Source of the DNA: JAVBLG01 sp031553655
GTDB taxonomy: Bacteria; Desulfobacterota; Desulfovibrionia; Desulfovibrionales; Desulfovibrionaceae
Direction: 5' to 3'
DNA length: 41,208 bases
Assembly (NCBI GenBank): GCA_031553655.1
Contig: JAVBLG010000054.1
Span: 1-41,208 of the forward strand
The notes under the pieces were generated by a model. That model saw only the letters and a program-made list of their open reading frames with translations, had not been told where the DNA came from and did no database searches. Numbering within the stretch: position 1 is the stretch's first letter; each line of letters begins with the position of its first letter. Position numbers and translations under genes: made by a program. Below are positions 31,470 to 39,758 of the stretch, in pieces.

Positions 31470-33735
31470 AAACAAACACCAGTTTGCCTTCTTTCAGGGC
31501 ATTGTCGTCCGCATCGGGAGCGGTATCGACATTTACAGTAACAGTTCCGCCTTTGGCCAGTTTGCCAAAGAGCATTTCCCCGGCCAAAGCGTCTTCAACT
31601 TCTTCGCGAATGAGGCGTTGCAGCGGCCTGGCTCCGAACACGGGATCATACCCCTTGAGGGCCAGCATGCGCCGCGCGCCCTCGCCAAGATGAATGGTTA
31701 TTTTGCGTTCGCCAAGGTTTTTGGCCAGTTCGCCCACGGTTTTATCCACAATACGCTCTACCATTTCCAAGGTAAGATTGCCGAATGGAACCATTGCATC
31801 AAGACGGTTGCGGAATTCCGGCGAGAAGGTGTTTTCCAGAGCCTTACGCGACTTGGCAGCTGAATCGGTTTTGCCGCTGTCGCCAAAACCGATACTGGCC
31901 GAAGCCATTTCCCTGGCCCCGGCATTGGTGGTCATAATCAGAATGACATTGCTGAAATCGGCTTTCCTGCCGGTATTATCTGTAAGCGTGGCATAATCCA
32001 TTACTTGAAGAAGAATATTGAAAATGTCCGGATGGGCCTTTTCTATTTCGTCGAGCAGCACCACGGCATAGGGACTTTTGCGCACGGCCTCGGTGAGTTG
32101 TCCGCCCTGATCAAAGCCCACATATCCGGGCGGAGCGCCAATAAGCCGCGACACGGCGTGCTTTTCCATATATTCGCTCATGTCAAAGCGTAGGAAGTTG
32201 ATTCCGAGATGCTCGGCAAGCTGCTTGGCAACTTCGGTTTTGCCAACACCCGTCGGGCCATAAAAGAGGAAGCTACCCGAAGGACGGGCGCGTCCGGCCA
32301 GACCGGCGCGGCTGCGCAAAATGGCCCGCACAGTAAGTTCAAGCGCTTCGTCCTGGCCAAATACAGCCTTTTGCAAATCTTCCTTCAAGGTTGCCAGACG
32401 AGCCTTTTCGCGCCCGGAAACGGAACGCTCAGGTATGCCGGCAATGCGCGCTACAATCTTTTCAACATCCTTTACGCTGACAGATCCGCCGGAAGAAGAC
32501 TTGGAACGCAGGCGGGCTAAGGCCCCGCTCTCGTCAAGAACGTCAATGGCCTTGTCAGGCAAAGGGCGTTCCTGGATATGTCGGGCCGAGAGATCCACCA
32601 TGGCCTTGAGCGCGCCGGACGCGTAGCGCACCCGGTGATGCTTTTCGTAATGGGACAAAAGGCCTTTGAGAATTTCAAGGCATTCCTCTTTTGAGGGCTC
32701 CTTGATGTCAATGCGCTGAAAGCGCCGTGAAAGCGCCCGGTCTTTTTCCAGGTAATTGCGAAATTCCTCGTGCGTGGTGGAGCCGATGCAGCGCATTTTG
32801 CCCGAAGCCAACACGGGCTTGAGCAAATTGGAGGCATCCATGGAACCGCCCGAGGTGGAACCGGCCCCGACAATAGTGTGAATTTCGTCAATAAACATGA
32901 TTGCGTCGGGAATTTTGCTCACAGCGGCGATCACCGACTTCATTCTGGCTTCAAAATCGCCCCGATAGCGCGAACCGGCCAGCAGCGCGCCCAGATCCAG
33001 CGAAAAAATACGCGTATTACGGAACATTTCCGGCACATTGCCCGAGGCTATGCGCAAAGCCAAGCCTTCGGCCAGGGCGGTTTTGCCAACGCCAGGATCG
33101 CCCACAAAAAGCGGATTATTTTTGCGCCTGCGGCACAGCACCTCAATGGTGCGGTCAACTTCAAGCTCGCGGCCGATAAGGGGGTCGAGCTCTCCGGAGC
33201 GGGCCTTAGCCGTAAGGTCAACGGTAAAGCGGGCCAGGGCGTCGCCCCCGCCTTCCTCATCACGCTCGTCAGACGTTTCTTTTCTGTTGGATGATTCACG
33301 CTCCATGGCGTGGGAAATAAAGGTTAATACGTCAAGCCGGGTAACGCCCTGGCGACGCAGAAAATAACAGGCGTAAGACTCTTCCTCGTCCATTATGGCC
33401 GCGAGAATGTCGCCAAGATCAACTTCGTTGCGCCCGGCGGCCTGAATGTGCCTGACCGCGTTTTCCATCATGCGCTGCACACTCAGGGTTTGCACCACGT
33501 CTATTTCATCAGTAGGCTCCGATTCCGGCAGGGCCTGCAAATGGGCCTCAAAAAATTGCTCAACATGTTTGCGCACCACATCAGGGTTGGCTCCGCACCC
33601 CTCAATAAGCACCCGGCCGGCCATTTCGCCGGTCATGGCGTAGAGCACATGCTCCACAGTGAGGTATTCGTGCCGTCTGCGACGCACTTCTGAAACAGCG
33701 CGATTTAGCACCCGCTGCAACCTGGCTCCAATCAT
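31462..33735 (-). CDS. clpA: ATP-dependent Clp protease ATP-binding subunit ClpA
   Basis: This 757-residue Hsp100 unfoldase feeds substrates to ClpP. A double Clp N-domain (residues 1-140) binds ClpS. The first AAA+ module has GDPGVGKTA, and the second has GPTGVGKTE with Walker B VVLLDEIEKAH. SIGFGDSG near the C-terminus carries the IGF-type loop that docks on ClpP. The start at 33735 shares one base with the clpS stop (TAATG) and has an AGGAGG site inside clpS; an upstream GTG or ATG extension is excluded by this arrangement. It is the middle gene of clpS-clpA-aat, the complete N-degron module except for ClpP. Confidence 0.97.
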   Translation of the reverse strand: MIGARLQRVLNRAVSEVRRRRHEYLTVEHVLYAMTGEMAGRVLIEGCGANPDVVRKHVEQFFEAHLQALPESEPTDEIDVVQTLSVQRMMENAVRHIQAAGRNEVDLGDILAAIMDEEESYACYFLRRQGVTRLDVLTFISHAMERESSNRKETSDERDEEGGGDALARFTVDLTAKARSGELDPLIGRELEVDRTIEVLCRRRKNNPLFVGDPGVGKTALAEGLALRIASGNVPEMFRNTRIFSLDLGALLAGSRYRGDFEARMKSVIAAVSKIPDAIMFIDEIHTIVGAGSTSGGSMDASNLLKPVLASGKMRCIGSTTHEEFRNYLEKDRALSRRFQRIDIKEPSKEECLEILKGLLSHYEKHHRVRYASGALKAMVDLSARHIQERPLPDKAIDVLDESGALARLRSKSSSGGSVSVKDVEKIVARIAGIPERSVSGREKARLATLKEDLQKAVFGQDEALELTVRAILRSRAGLAGRARPSGSFLFYGPTGVGKTEVAKQLAEHLGINFLRFDMSEYMEKHAVSRLIGAPPGYVGFDQGGQLTEAVRKSPYAVVLLDEIEKAHPDIFNILLQVMDYATLTDNTGRKADFSNVILIMTTNAGAREMASASIGFGDSGKTDSAAKSRKALENTFSPEFRNRLDAMVPFGNLTLEMVERIVDKTVGELAKNLGERKITIHLGEGARRMLALKGYDPVFGARPLQRLIREEVEDALAGEMLFGKLAKGGTVTVNVDTAPDADDNALKEGKLVFVYE

Positions 33736-34055
33736 TACTGCACCTCCTCTGTGGTGCATTTAAGCGGAAAACCGGCTCTTCGGGCCCTGGAATGCACCTG
33801 GGCGACCTTGGTTTCGGCTATCTCCCGCGTATAAACTCCGCACTGCCCAATGCCTTTTTCGTGGACATTAAGCATTATGTCGGCCGCTTCTGTGGAGGAT
33901 TTATGAAAAATCTCCACCAGAACAGCCACTACGAATTCCATGGTTGTATAGTCATCATTATGTATAAGCACCGCATATGCCGGGGGTTCCTTGACATCTT
34001 CCTCAATGAGGAGTCCGAAATCCTCATGTGGCGCTTCGTCGAATATTCCGCTCAT
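33735..34055 (-). CDS. clpS: ClpS adaptor, N-recognin
   Basis: This 106-residue adaptor binds proteins with N-terminal Leu, Phe, Tyr or Trp and delivers them to ClpAP. The conserved core begins at PPAYAVLIHNDDYTTMEFVVAVL; the Asn-Asp-Asp and Met of this segment line the N-degron pocket. The HEKGIGQCGVYTREIAETK region is also typical. A short acidic, flexible N-terminus (about 22 residues) precedes the core, as expected for the part that enters ClpA. GGAGG lies before the ATG, and a good promoter lies at 34095-34123. Confidence 0.96.
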   Translation of the reverse strand: MSGIFDEAPHEDFGLLIEEDVKEPPAYAVLIHNDDYTTMEFVVAVLVEIFHKSSTEAADIMLNVHEKGIGQCGVYTREIAETKVAQVHSRARRAGFPLKCTTEEVQ

Positions 34056-34094
34056 ATGGCGGCCTCCGAAATTTTTTATTCTGAATTATAGTTT

Positions 34095-34123
34095 TATATA
34101 AGTATTACGAGTTGGAAGGTCAA
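34095..34123 (-). promoter_or_regulatory. Sigma-70 promoter of clpS-clpA-aat
   Basis: On the minus strand TTGACC, a 17-base spacer and TATATA lie 40 bases before the clpS ATG, in an AT-rich gap. A second -10-like TATAAT (34085-34090) lies slightly downstream but lacks a well-spaced -35. Confidence 0.75.
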
Positions 34124-34158
34124 CTATTTCCGAATACTGGTGGTGTATTATCAGGCAG

Positions 34159-34173
34159 TGGCACCCCTATTGC
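34159..34173 (+). promoter_or_regulatory. Sigma-54 promoter-like sequence, antisense to radA
   Basis: TGGCAC, five bases, TTGC matches the -24/-12 core and spacing. It points to the right, toward the 3' end of radA on the opposite strand, and has no sense gene downstream. Chance occurrence is possible. Confidence 0.3.
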
Positions 34174-34187
34174 GTGAGCAGTGCTGT

Positions 34188-35534
34188 TTACCGCTTACTG
34201 AATAGCTTCTTCTGCACGTCAAGCACCGCACCTACGCCGCCGTGCTCCGTATCGGGATGGAAAATGGGGTTATAGCCCAGGCGGCGGGCCTGGGAAAGGC
34301 GCACTTCCTGCCCGGAAACAGGGCGGATCTGTCCGTTGAGATCCACCTCGCCCCATAAAACGGCGCGTTCCGGCAGAGGAATATCGTAAAGTGACGATAA
34401 GACAGCCGCAACCAGGGCCACGTCCAGACCCGGGTCTTGAAGGCGCACACCGCCGCCCACCTTGGCGTAAATGTCGGCCTGGCCGAAATTGACCTTAAGC
34501 CGTTTTTCAAGCACGGCCAGCAGAAGATGCAGACGGTTGACGTCAAAGCCCAGGCCGGTGCGGCGCGGAATGGCCAAATAGCTGCGAGTAACCAGGGCCT
34601 GCACCTCCACGGCCAGAGGCCGCGAGCCGTCAACGGCCATGACCACGGCCGCCCCGCTGAGCGAAGCGTCGCGCGCGCCAAGGAAGAAAGTAGAGGGGTC
34701 TTCAATAATTTCAAGCCCTTGTCGCCCCATGCGAAAAACCAGCAATTCCTCATTGGGGCCGAAACGGTTTTTGAACACGCGCAAAAGGCGGAACATCTGG
34801 CGACGGTCGCCCTCAAGGGATATTACCGTATCCACCATATGCTCAAGCAGTCGCGGCCCGGCCAGAGCCCCATCTTTGGTCACATGGCCCACCAGCACCA
34901 ACGTTACCGATTTGCTACGGCAAACTTCGGCCAGTTCCGTGGCCACGGCCCGCACCTGGCTCACATTGCCCGGCAGCCCCTCAGCCTGAAGGCTGGTAAG
35001 GGTTTGTACCGAGTCAACTATCAGCAGGGAAATATCTCCGTGCTGCTCAAGCGCGGCAATCGCATCTTCCACCTGGGTGGCGGCCATGGCCAGCAAATTG
35101 TCGTTAAGAGCCTCAAGGCGCTCGGCGCGGCCCCTGATTTGCGCAAGCGATTCCTCGCCGCTGCAATACAAAACTTTGCGCCCGCCTCCGGCAATGGCCC
35201 CGGCCAATTGCAAAAGAAGGGTGGATTTGCCTATGCCCGGCTCACCGCCCACCAGCAAAGCCGAGCCCGGCACCAGTCCGCAACCCAGCACACGGTCAAG
35301 GGCGGCCATTCCGCTGCTGTAGGCGGCCCGCCCTTCGGTGGAAACGTCCCGCAGGGGCATGGCAAAGTTTCCGGAACGCGTCGAGGATGCCGCGCGGCCC
35401 GCGCTCTTTTGCGGAGCAGCTTCCACCACCGACTCAAGCGTGTTCCAGGCATTGCAGCCTGGACACTGCCCTTTCCACTGCAAAGACTTGGTCCCGCATT
35501 CGCGGCAGACATACGATTCTCTGGTTTTAGCCAT
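34188..35534 (-). CDS. radA: DNA repair protein RadA
   Basis: This is a 448-residue RecA-like ATPase that promotes branch migration in recombination and also appears near repair genes. It has an N-terminal four-Cys zinc finger (CRECGTKSLQWKGQCPGC), a Walker A loop GEPGIGKST, the RadA-specific KNRFG motif (FKNRFGPNEE), and a C-terminal Lon-protease-like domain without protease function. The length is standard. The start lies 18 bases after the dxs stop, with no obvious Shine-Dalgarno sequence, so translation may depend on coupling to dxs. It is the last gene of the xseA-to-radA run; a small AT-rich gap with the clpS promoter follows. Confidence 0.96.
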   Translation of the reverse strand: MAKTRESYVCRECGTKSLQWKGQCPGCNAWNTLESVVEAAPQKSAGRAASSTRSGNFAMPLRDVSTEGRAAYSSGMAALDRVLGCGLVPGSALLVGGEPGIGKSTLLLQLAGAIAGGGRKVLYCSGEESLAQIRGRAERLEALNDNLLAMAATQVEDAIAALEQHGDISLLIVDSVQTLTSLQAEGLPGNVSQVRAVATELAEVCRSKSVTLVLVGHVTKDGALAGPRLLEHMVDTVISLEGDRRQMFRLLRVFKNRFGPNEELLVFRMGRQGLEIIEDPSTFFLGARDASLSGAAVVMAVDGSRPLAVEVQALVTRSYLAIPRRTGLGFDVNRLHLLLAVLEKRLKVNFGQADIYAKVGGGVRLQDPGLDVALVAAVLSSLYDIPLPERAVLWGEVDLNGQIRPVSGQEVRLSQARRLGYNPIFHPDTEHGGVGAVLDVQKKLFSKR

Positions 35535-35552
35535 TATAACAACATCATAATG

Positions 35553-37466
35553 TTATTTCAAAAAATCTCCCAAGGCCTTAAATATACCGTCGGAACATAT
35601 GCCCTGACGCACCCGCAGCTCCTTTTGCGTGCCCTGCTCCACATAGCTGTCGGGCAGGCCAAGGCGGCGGATTTCCAGGTTGGACATCAGGCCTCGATCG
35701 GAAAGCAGTTCAAGCACGGAAGAAGAGAACCCCCCGGCCAGCACATTTTCTTCCACAATCAATATCTTCTTGAACTGCCCGGCTAAGGCGCAAATCTGTT
35801 CTTCAGGCAGCGGTTTGAGCCATATAGGATCGAATACGGACACGGTTTTACCCAATTCGGCTTCCGCCATAGCGGCGGCCTCGCAGGCTGGATACACCCG
35901 GCTGCCAACGGCAATGATCAGGGCGTCCTCGCCTTCGGACATCAGCTCGCCTCGGCCGATTTCAAGTTCCTTGAACGGCTCGGAGCAATCCACGCCAAAT
36001 CCGGCCCCACGCGGATAGCGCACCGCCAGAGGACCGGCATTTTTCTTGTCCATATTCTGGGCGGTAAAAAGAATCTGGCGCAGCACGGCTTCATCGCGCG
36101 GCGAAACCATGCGCATGTTGGGAATATGCCGCAAAAAGGATATATCGAAAACTCCGTGGTGGGTGGGGCCGTCTTCGCCCACCAGTCCGGCCCGGTCAAC
36201 AGCGAAAATTACCGGAAGGTTCTGAATGCACACGTCGTGCACAACCTGATCGTAAGAACGCTGTAAAAAAGTTGAATAAATAGCTACCACCGGCAAAAAA
36301 CCGCGCTTGGCCAGCCCGGCGGCGAAAGTTACGGCATGCTGCTCGCAAATTCCCACATCCACAAAACGATCCGGGAATTTTTCCGCAAAGTCGGCTGTGC
36401 CCGTGCCTTCGGGCATGGCCGCGGTAATAGCAATGATGCGCGGGTTCATTTCGGCCAGCTCGCACATGGTCTTGCCAAAAATATCGGTAAAAGAAGACAC
36501 CGGCGAAGAACCAGTTTTATTGCAAGCCAGCCCGGTTTCTGGTTCAAAGCTGCCCACGCCGTGAAAATGGGCCGGATCAGCCTCGGCCGGGCCATAGCCC
36601 TTGCCCTTGCGGGTGAGCACATGCAAAAGCACGGGGCGATCGTCAACCAGCGAGGCCATAGTCAGATGGCGCTTGAGGGCCGCCAGATCGTGGCCGTCAA
36701 CAGGGCCTATGTAACTGATGCGAAAAGCCTCGAACAGCATGCCGGGCGTGAAAAAAGACTTGAAGCTTGTTTCGCTGCGCACGGCATAGGTGGCCAGATC
36801 GTTGCCGATATGCGGTATGGAGCGCAAAAATGAGAGCACGTCTTTTTTAGCCTGGCGCACCCAGGAACGTGACAGGGTCCGGCTTAAAAAACGCGAAAGC
36901 GCACCCACATTGGGCGATATGGACATTTCATTGTCGTTGAGCACGATAATAAGACGTTTGCCCATGTGCCCGGCCAGATTCAGGCCTTCAAAAGCCAGCC
37001 CGCCGGTAAGCGAGCCGTCGCCGATCACGGCCAGCACATGATGTCTGCCGCCGGCTATGTCGCGGGCCATGGCCATACCCAGAGCTGCTGAAATGGAAGT
37101 GGAAGAATGCCCCACGCCGAAATGATCATATTTGCTTTCGCAAGGTTTGGGAAAGCCCGATATGCCCCCCAACCTGCGCAGGGTGTGGAAGCGGTCGGCT
37201 CGCCCGGTAAGCAGTTTCCAGGCATAGCATTGATGGCCCACGTCCCAGATTATCTGATCTTGCCCGGGGTTGAAGGTGGATAGAATGCCGAGAGTAAGTT
37301 CAACCACCCCAAGGGAGGGAGCCAGGTGTCCTCCATTATGGGAAACAGTTTCGATTATCCTGGCTCGCACCTCGGCGGCGAGCTTTTCAAGCTCGCTGTA
37401 GGAAAGCGAAGCCACATCCGACGGAATTTTGATCTTGTCCAAAATCGGGGTTTTCGGGCTGTCCAT
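35553..37466 (-). CDS. dxs: 1-deoxy-D-xylulose-5-phosphate synthase
   Basis: This 637-residue thiamine-diphosphate enzyme condenses pyruvate and glyceraldehyde 3-phosphate, the first step of the MEP isoprenoid pathway. Conserved parts are the SHNGGHLAPSLGVVEL N-terminus, GDGSLTGG with a downstream NDNEMSISPNVGA (metal and ThDP binding), GICEQHAVTFAAG with the general catalytic Glu of transketolases, and DRAGLVGEDGPTHHG. The C-terminal transketolase domain is complete. It is directly downstream of ispA (63-bp gap), which uses the pathway's products. Confidence 0.97.
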   Translation of the reverse strand: MDSPKTPILDKIKIPSDVASLSYSELEKLAAEVRARIIETVSHNGGHLAPSLGVVELTLGILSTFNPGQDQIIWDVGHQCYAWKLLTGRADRFHTLRRLGGISGFPKPCESKYDHFGVGHSSTSISAALGMAMARDIAGGRHHVLAVIGDGSLTGGLAFEGLNLAGHMGKRLIIVLNDNEMSISPNVGALSRFLSRTLSRSWVRQAKKDVLSFLRSIPHIGNDLATYAVRSETSFKSFFTPGMLFEAFRISYIGPVDGHDLAALKRHLTMASLVDDRPVLLHVLTRKGKGYGPAEADPAHFHGVGSFEPETGLACNKTGSSPVSSFTDIFGKTMCELAEMNPRIIAITAAMPEGTGTADFAEKFPDRFVDVGICEQHAVTFAAGLAKRGFLPVVAIYSTFLQRSYDQVVHDVCIQNLPVIFAVDRAGLVGEDGPTHHGVFDISFLRHIPNMRMVSPRDEAVLRQILFTAQNMDKKNAGPLAVRYPRGAGFGVDCSEPFKELEIGRGELMSEGEDALIIAVGSRVYPACEAAAMAEAELGKTVSVFDPIWLKPLPEEQICALAGQFKKILIVEENVLAGGFSSSVLELLSDRGLMSNLEIRRLGLPDSYVEQGTQKELRVRQGICSDGIFKALGDFLK

Positions 37467-37529
37467 GAGATGCCACTCTATATTTACAGCGCCATACGCG
37501 ACGCGCTGTTCACAGTAAAATATGCTTGT

Positions 37530-38519
37530 TCAAGAAACCCGTTCCAGAAGCCGCCGAGGCAAGTATTTCAAAAAATCGGCCTCCGGCACGGAAAATGCGG
37601 ACAACGCATCTTCGGCGGCCCGGCTGGCCTCGCGAGCCAGCTCACGGCTCTTTTCCAGCCCCACAAGGGCCGGATAGGTCAGCTTGCCGGCAGCCTCGTC
37701 ACTGCCAACCGGCTTGCCGAGAGTTTTTTCATCGCCCACCACATCAAGTATATCGTCGGTGATTTGAAATGCAAGGCCAAGATAGGATCCATAAGAAGCC
37801 ACATTAGCCAGCTTTTCTTCTTCCAGCCCGGCCAATATGGCTCCGCACAGGCATGAGGCCCTGAGCAGAGCCCCGGTTTTCATAGCGTGCATACGTTTCA
37901 GCCCGTCCAGCCCCGCTTGCGCATCGCCGCCGGTATAGAGCATGTCCAGAGCCTGCCCCCCCACCATGCCGGAAGAGCCAACAGCCAGGGCCAGTTCTTT
38001 CACGGCCCTCACCACGCGCCCGGACGGAAGAGCAATATCCGCCGCCAGAAGGAATGCGTCCGAAAGCAGCCCGTCGCCGGCCAGGATGGCCGTGGCCTCA
38101 TCAAAAGCCTTGTGGTTGGATGGTTTGCCGCGCCGAAGATCGTCATTGTCCATGGCGGGCAAATCGTCATGAATCAACGAATAGGTGTGAATCATTTCAA
38201 TGGCGGCGGCAAAAGGCAACACAATATCTTCAATGGAACGCGCTCCGACATCCACCCCGGAACAACCGGCGGCATCCGATGAGGTCGCGGCGCTTGCCTT
38301 GCCTGTGCCGCCCCGAACCAAGGCGGAATGCCCCAGCGCCGCGCAGCTCAGGCACAAAACAGGGCGTAACCGTTTGCCCCCGGCCTCCAGACTATAACGC
38401 ATCGAAGCGGCCAACCGTTCAGGAATTTCCCGCCCGGCAAAGCATGTTTCAAGGAAAGCTTCAACTTCTTTGGCCCGTTCTTTCAACAGGGCTTTATATT
38501 CGTTTTCCGGCGCGTTCAT
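37530..38519 (-). CDS. ispA: Farnesyl/geranyl diphosphate synthase
   Basis: This 329-residue trans-isoprenyl diphosphate synthase condenses IPP with DMAPP or GPP. The first aspartate-rich motif is in HDDLPAMDNDDLRRGKPSNHK, with a two-residue spacing insertion as in IspA. The second is in ITDDILDVVGD. GGKRLRPVL near the N-terminus is the IPP-binding segment. A Ser/Ala/Gly-rich insert (around GTGKASAATSSDAAG, residues 70-90) makes it somewhat longer than the usual 295-300. The ATG at 38519 is used; a GTG eight codons upstream is less likely. It lies downstream of xseB, the typical bacterial order. Confidence 0.95.
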   Translation of the reverse strand: MNAPENEYKALLKERAKEVEAFLETCFAGREIPERLAASMRYSLEAGGKRLRPVLCLSCAALGHSALVRGGTGKASAATSSDAAGCSGVDVGARSIEDIVLPFAAAIEMIHTYSLIHDDLPAMDNDDLRRGKPSNHKAFDEATAILAGDGLLSDAFLLAADIALPSGRVVRAVKELALAVGSSGMVGGQALDMLYTGGDAQAGLDGLKRMHAMKTGALLRASCLCGAILAGLEEEKLANVASYGSYLGLAFQITDDILDVVGDEKTLGKPVGSDEAAGKLTYPALVGLEKSRELAREASRAAEDALSAFSVPEADFLKYLPRRLLERVS

Positions 38520-38570
38520 GGCAAGACATACTCCCTTGTTCACCAGGGTTGGCGCATCGTGATTCGCATA

Positions 38571-38825
38571 TCAATCTTCATCGGCCGGGTCACGTTCCCG
38601 CGCATCAAAAGCAACGGTTTTCATGCCTTCAGCATACAATTTAACTTCATTTTCGGCCTTTTCCAATTGCGCCCGGCAGGCAGCGGACAGAGCGGCCCCT
38701 TCTTTGTAGAGGGCTATGCCCTCATTCAGCGGCAAGGTTCCGGCCTCCAGAACCGAGGTTATTTCTTTCAGACGCTTTACCCCTTCCTCAAACGAAAGCG
38801 GCTTTTGCGCTTTTTTTCCGGCCAT
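38571..38825 (-). CDS. xseB: Exodeoxyribonuclease VII small subunit
   Basis: This 84-residue helical protein assembles with XseA to form exonuclease VII, which degrades single-stranded DNA. The conserved core is SFEEGVKRLKEITSVLEAGTLPLNEGIALYKEG, followed by a helix to residue about 70 and a charged tail. Its start is two bases after the stop of the M23 peptidase gene, so translation is coupled. xseA is two genes upstream in the same run. Length and motif order match the family. Confidence 0.95.
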   Translation of the reverse strand: MAGKKAQKPLSFEEGVKRLKEITSVLEAGTLPLNEGIALYKEGAALSAACRAQLEKAENEVKLYAEGMKTVAFDARERDPADED

Positions 38826-38827
38826 TT

Positions 38828-39748
38828 TTACTCCTCCTGCCCCTTTTCCAGAAATGGCGCGGGGTCCACGGAAGTTCCCAGAGCATACATGGAAAAATGC
38901 AGATGCGGGCCTGTAACCCGGCCAGTGGCTCCGATTTTGCCGATAAGCTCGCCTCTGGTCACGGTTTGACCCTTTACCACATCGGTGGCCGACAGGTGAA
39001 TGTAAGAGGTCATAAAGCCCAGGCCGTGATCTATATAAATCGAATTACCTGAAAAGTACAAATTTTCCACCAGCACCACAATTCCGTCGGCGGCAGCGCG
39101 CACCGGCTCGCCCGTGCGCCCGCGCATATCCAGGCCGCGATGCCAGCCGCGCGTTTCTCCGTTGAACATGCGACGAACTCCAAAAGGGCTGGAAAAACTG
39201 CCTTCGGCCGGGCGGACCAGAGGCAGAATCCAATATCTGAGAGGAGTTATTTTGGCCAGGGTTTCGGCCACCAACTTCCTGTCGCGTTCAATGCGCGCCG
39301 CCATCTGCTTGGGCGGATTAACAAACTTAGAGTCAACATTGAGCTTTTGCACCGGGCGGGTAATTTCATAAACTTCAACCTTACCTTTAGCGCTTGCCCC
39401 TCCACCGCCGGAAACCCGCAATTCCTGCTCCTGTTCCGTGCTGCCCAGAGCCACGGGCAGAAGAATTTCACAGAACCATATGGTTCCATATTGCATGGCC
39501 GGTACGCTGACGCTTTTATTCATCCAGGTAAAGGTAAAATCGCTGATCTGCTCATTGCTGAAAGCGCGCGCCAGAAAGGCCGAACCAATGGGGGCTCTGG
39601 GCGGAGCGTCCAGGGTTATTTCAAGAGTGGGCGAGGGAGGAGTATTTTTGGCCGCGCTCCCGGAGGCGGCCGAAGCCTGGCTGTGAGAAGCAAGGAGGAG
39701 CAAAAGCGCGAAAGTGGCAAAGCGAAAGGCCCGGTTTTGCAAGTTCAT
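38828..39748 (-). CDS. M23 family metallopeptidase (LytM domain)
   Basis: This 306-residue exported protein has a signal peptide (residues 1-27, cleavage after AQ/SA region) and a C-terminal zinc endopeptidase domain. Metal ligands are His and Asp in HRGLDMRG and the HLHFSMY motif; a further His is in YIDHGLG. The middle region (about 40-170) is a beta-rich domain as in bacterial peptidoglycan DD-endopeptidases. All four ligands are present, so it is predicted active on peptidoglycan cross-links, unlike degenerate LytM regulators such as EnvC. It sits between xseA (10 bases) and xseB (2 bases), an arrangement common in this group. Confidence 0.93.
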   Translation of the reverse strand: MNLQNRAFRFATFALLLLLASHSQASAASGSAAKNTPPSPTLEITLDAPPRAPIGSAFLARAFSNEQISDFTFTWMNKSVSVPAMQYGTIWFCEILLPVALGSTEQEQELRVSGGGGASAKGKVEVYEITRPVQKLNVDSKFVNPPKQMAARIERDRKLVAETLAKITPLRYWILPLVRPAEGSFSSPFGVRRMFNGETRGWHRGLDMRGRTGEPVRAAADGIVVLVENLYFSGNSIYIDHGLGFMTSYIHLSATDVVKGQTVTRGELIGKIGATGRVTGPHLHFSMYALGTSVDPAPFLEKGQEE

Positions 39749-39758
39749 TTTATATTCC

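Noticed and set aside
34437..35786. Long open frame of about 449 codons on the plus strand across radA
   Set aside because: It is entirely antisense to radA and the end of dxs. Its composition (His/Gln-rich) is typical of a mirrored frame in a GC-rich gene, and no ribosome site or family match is seen.
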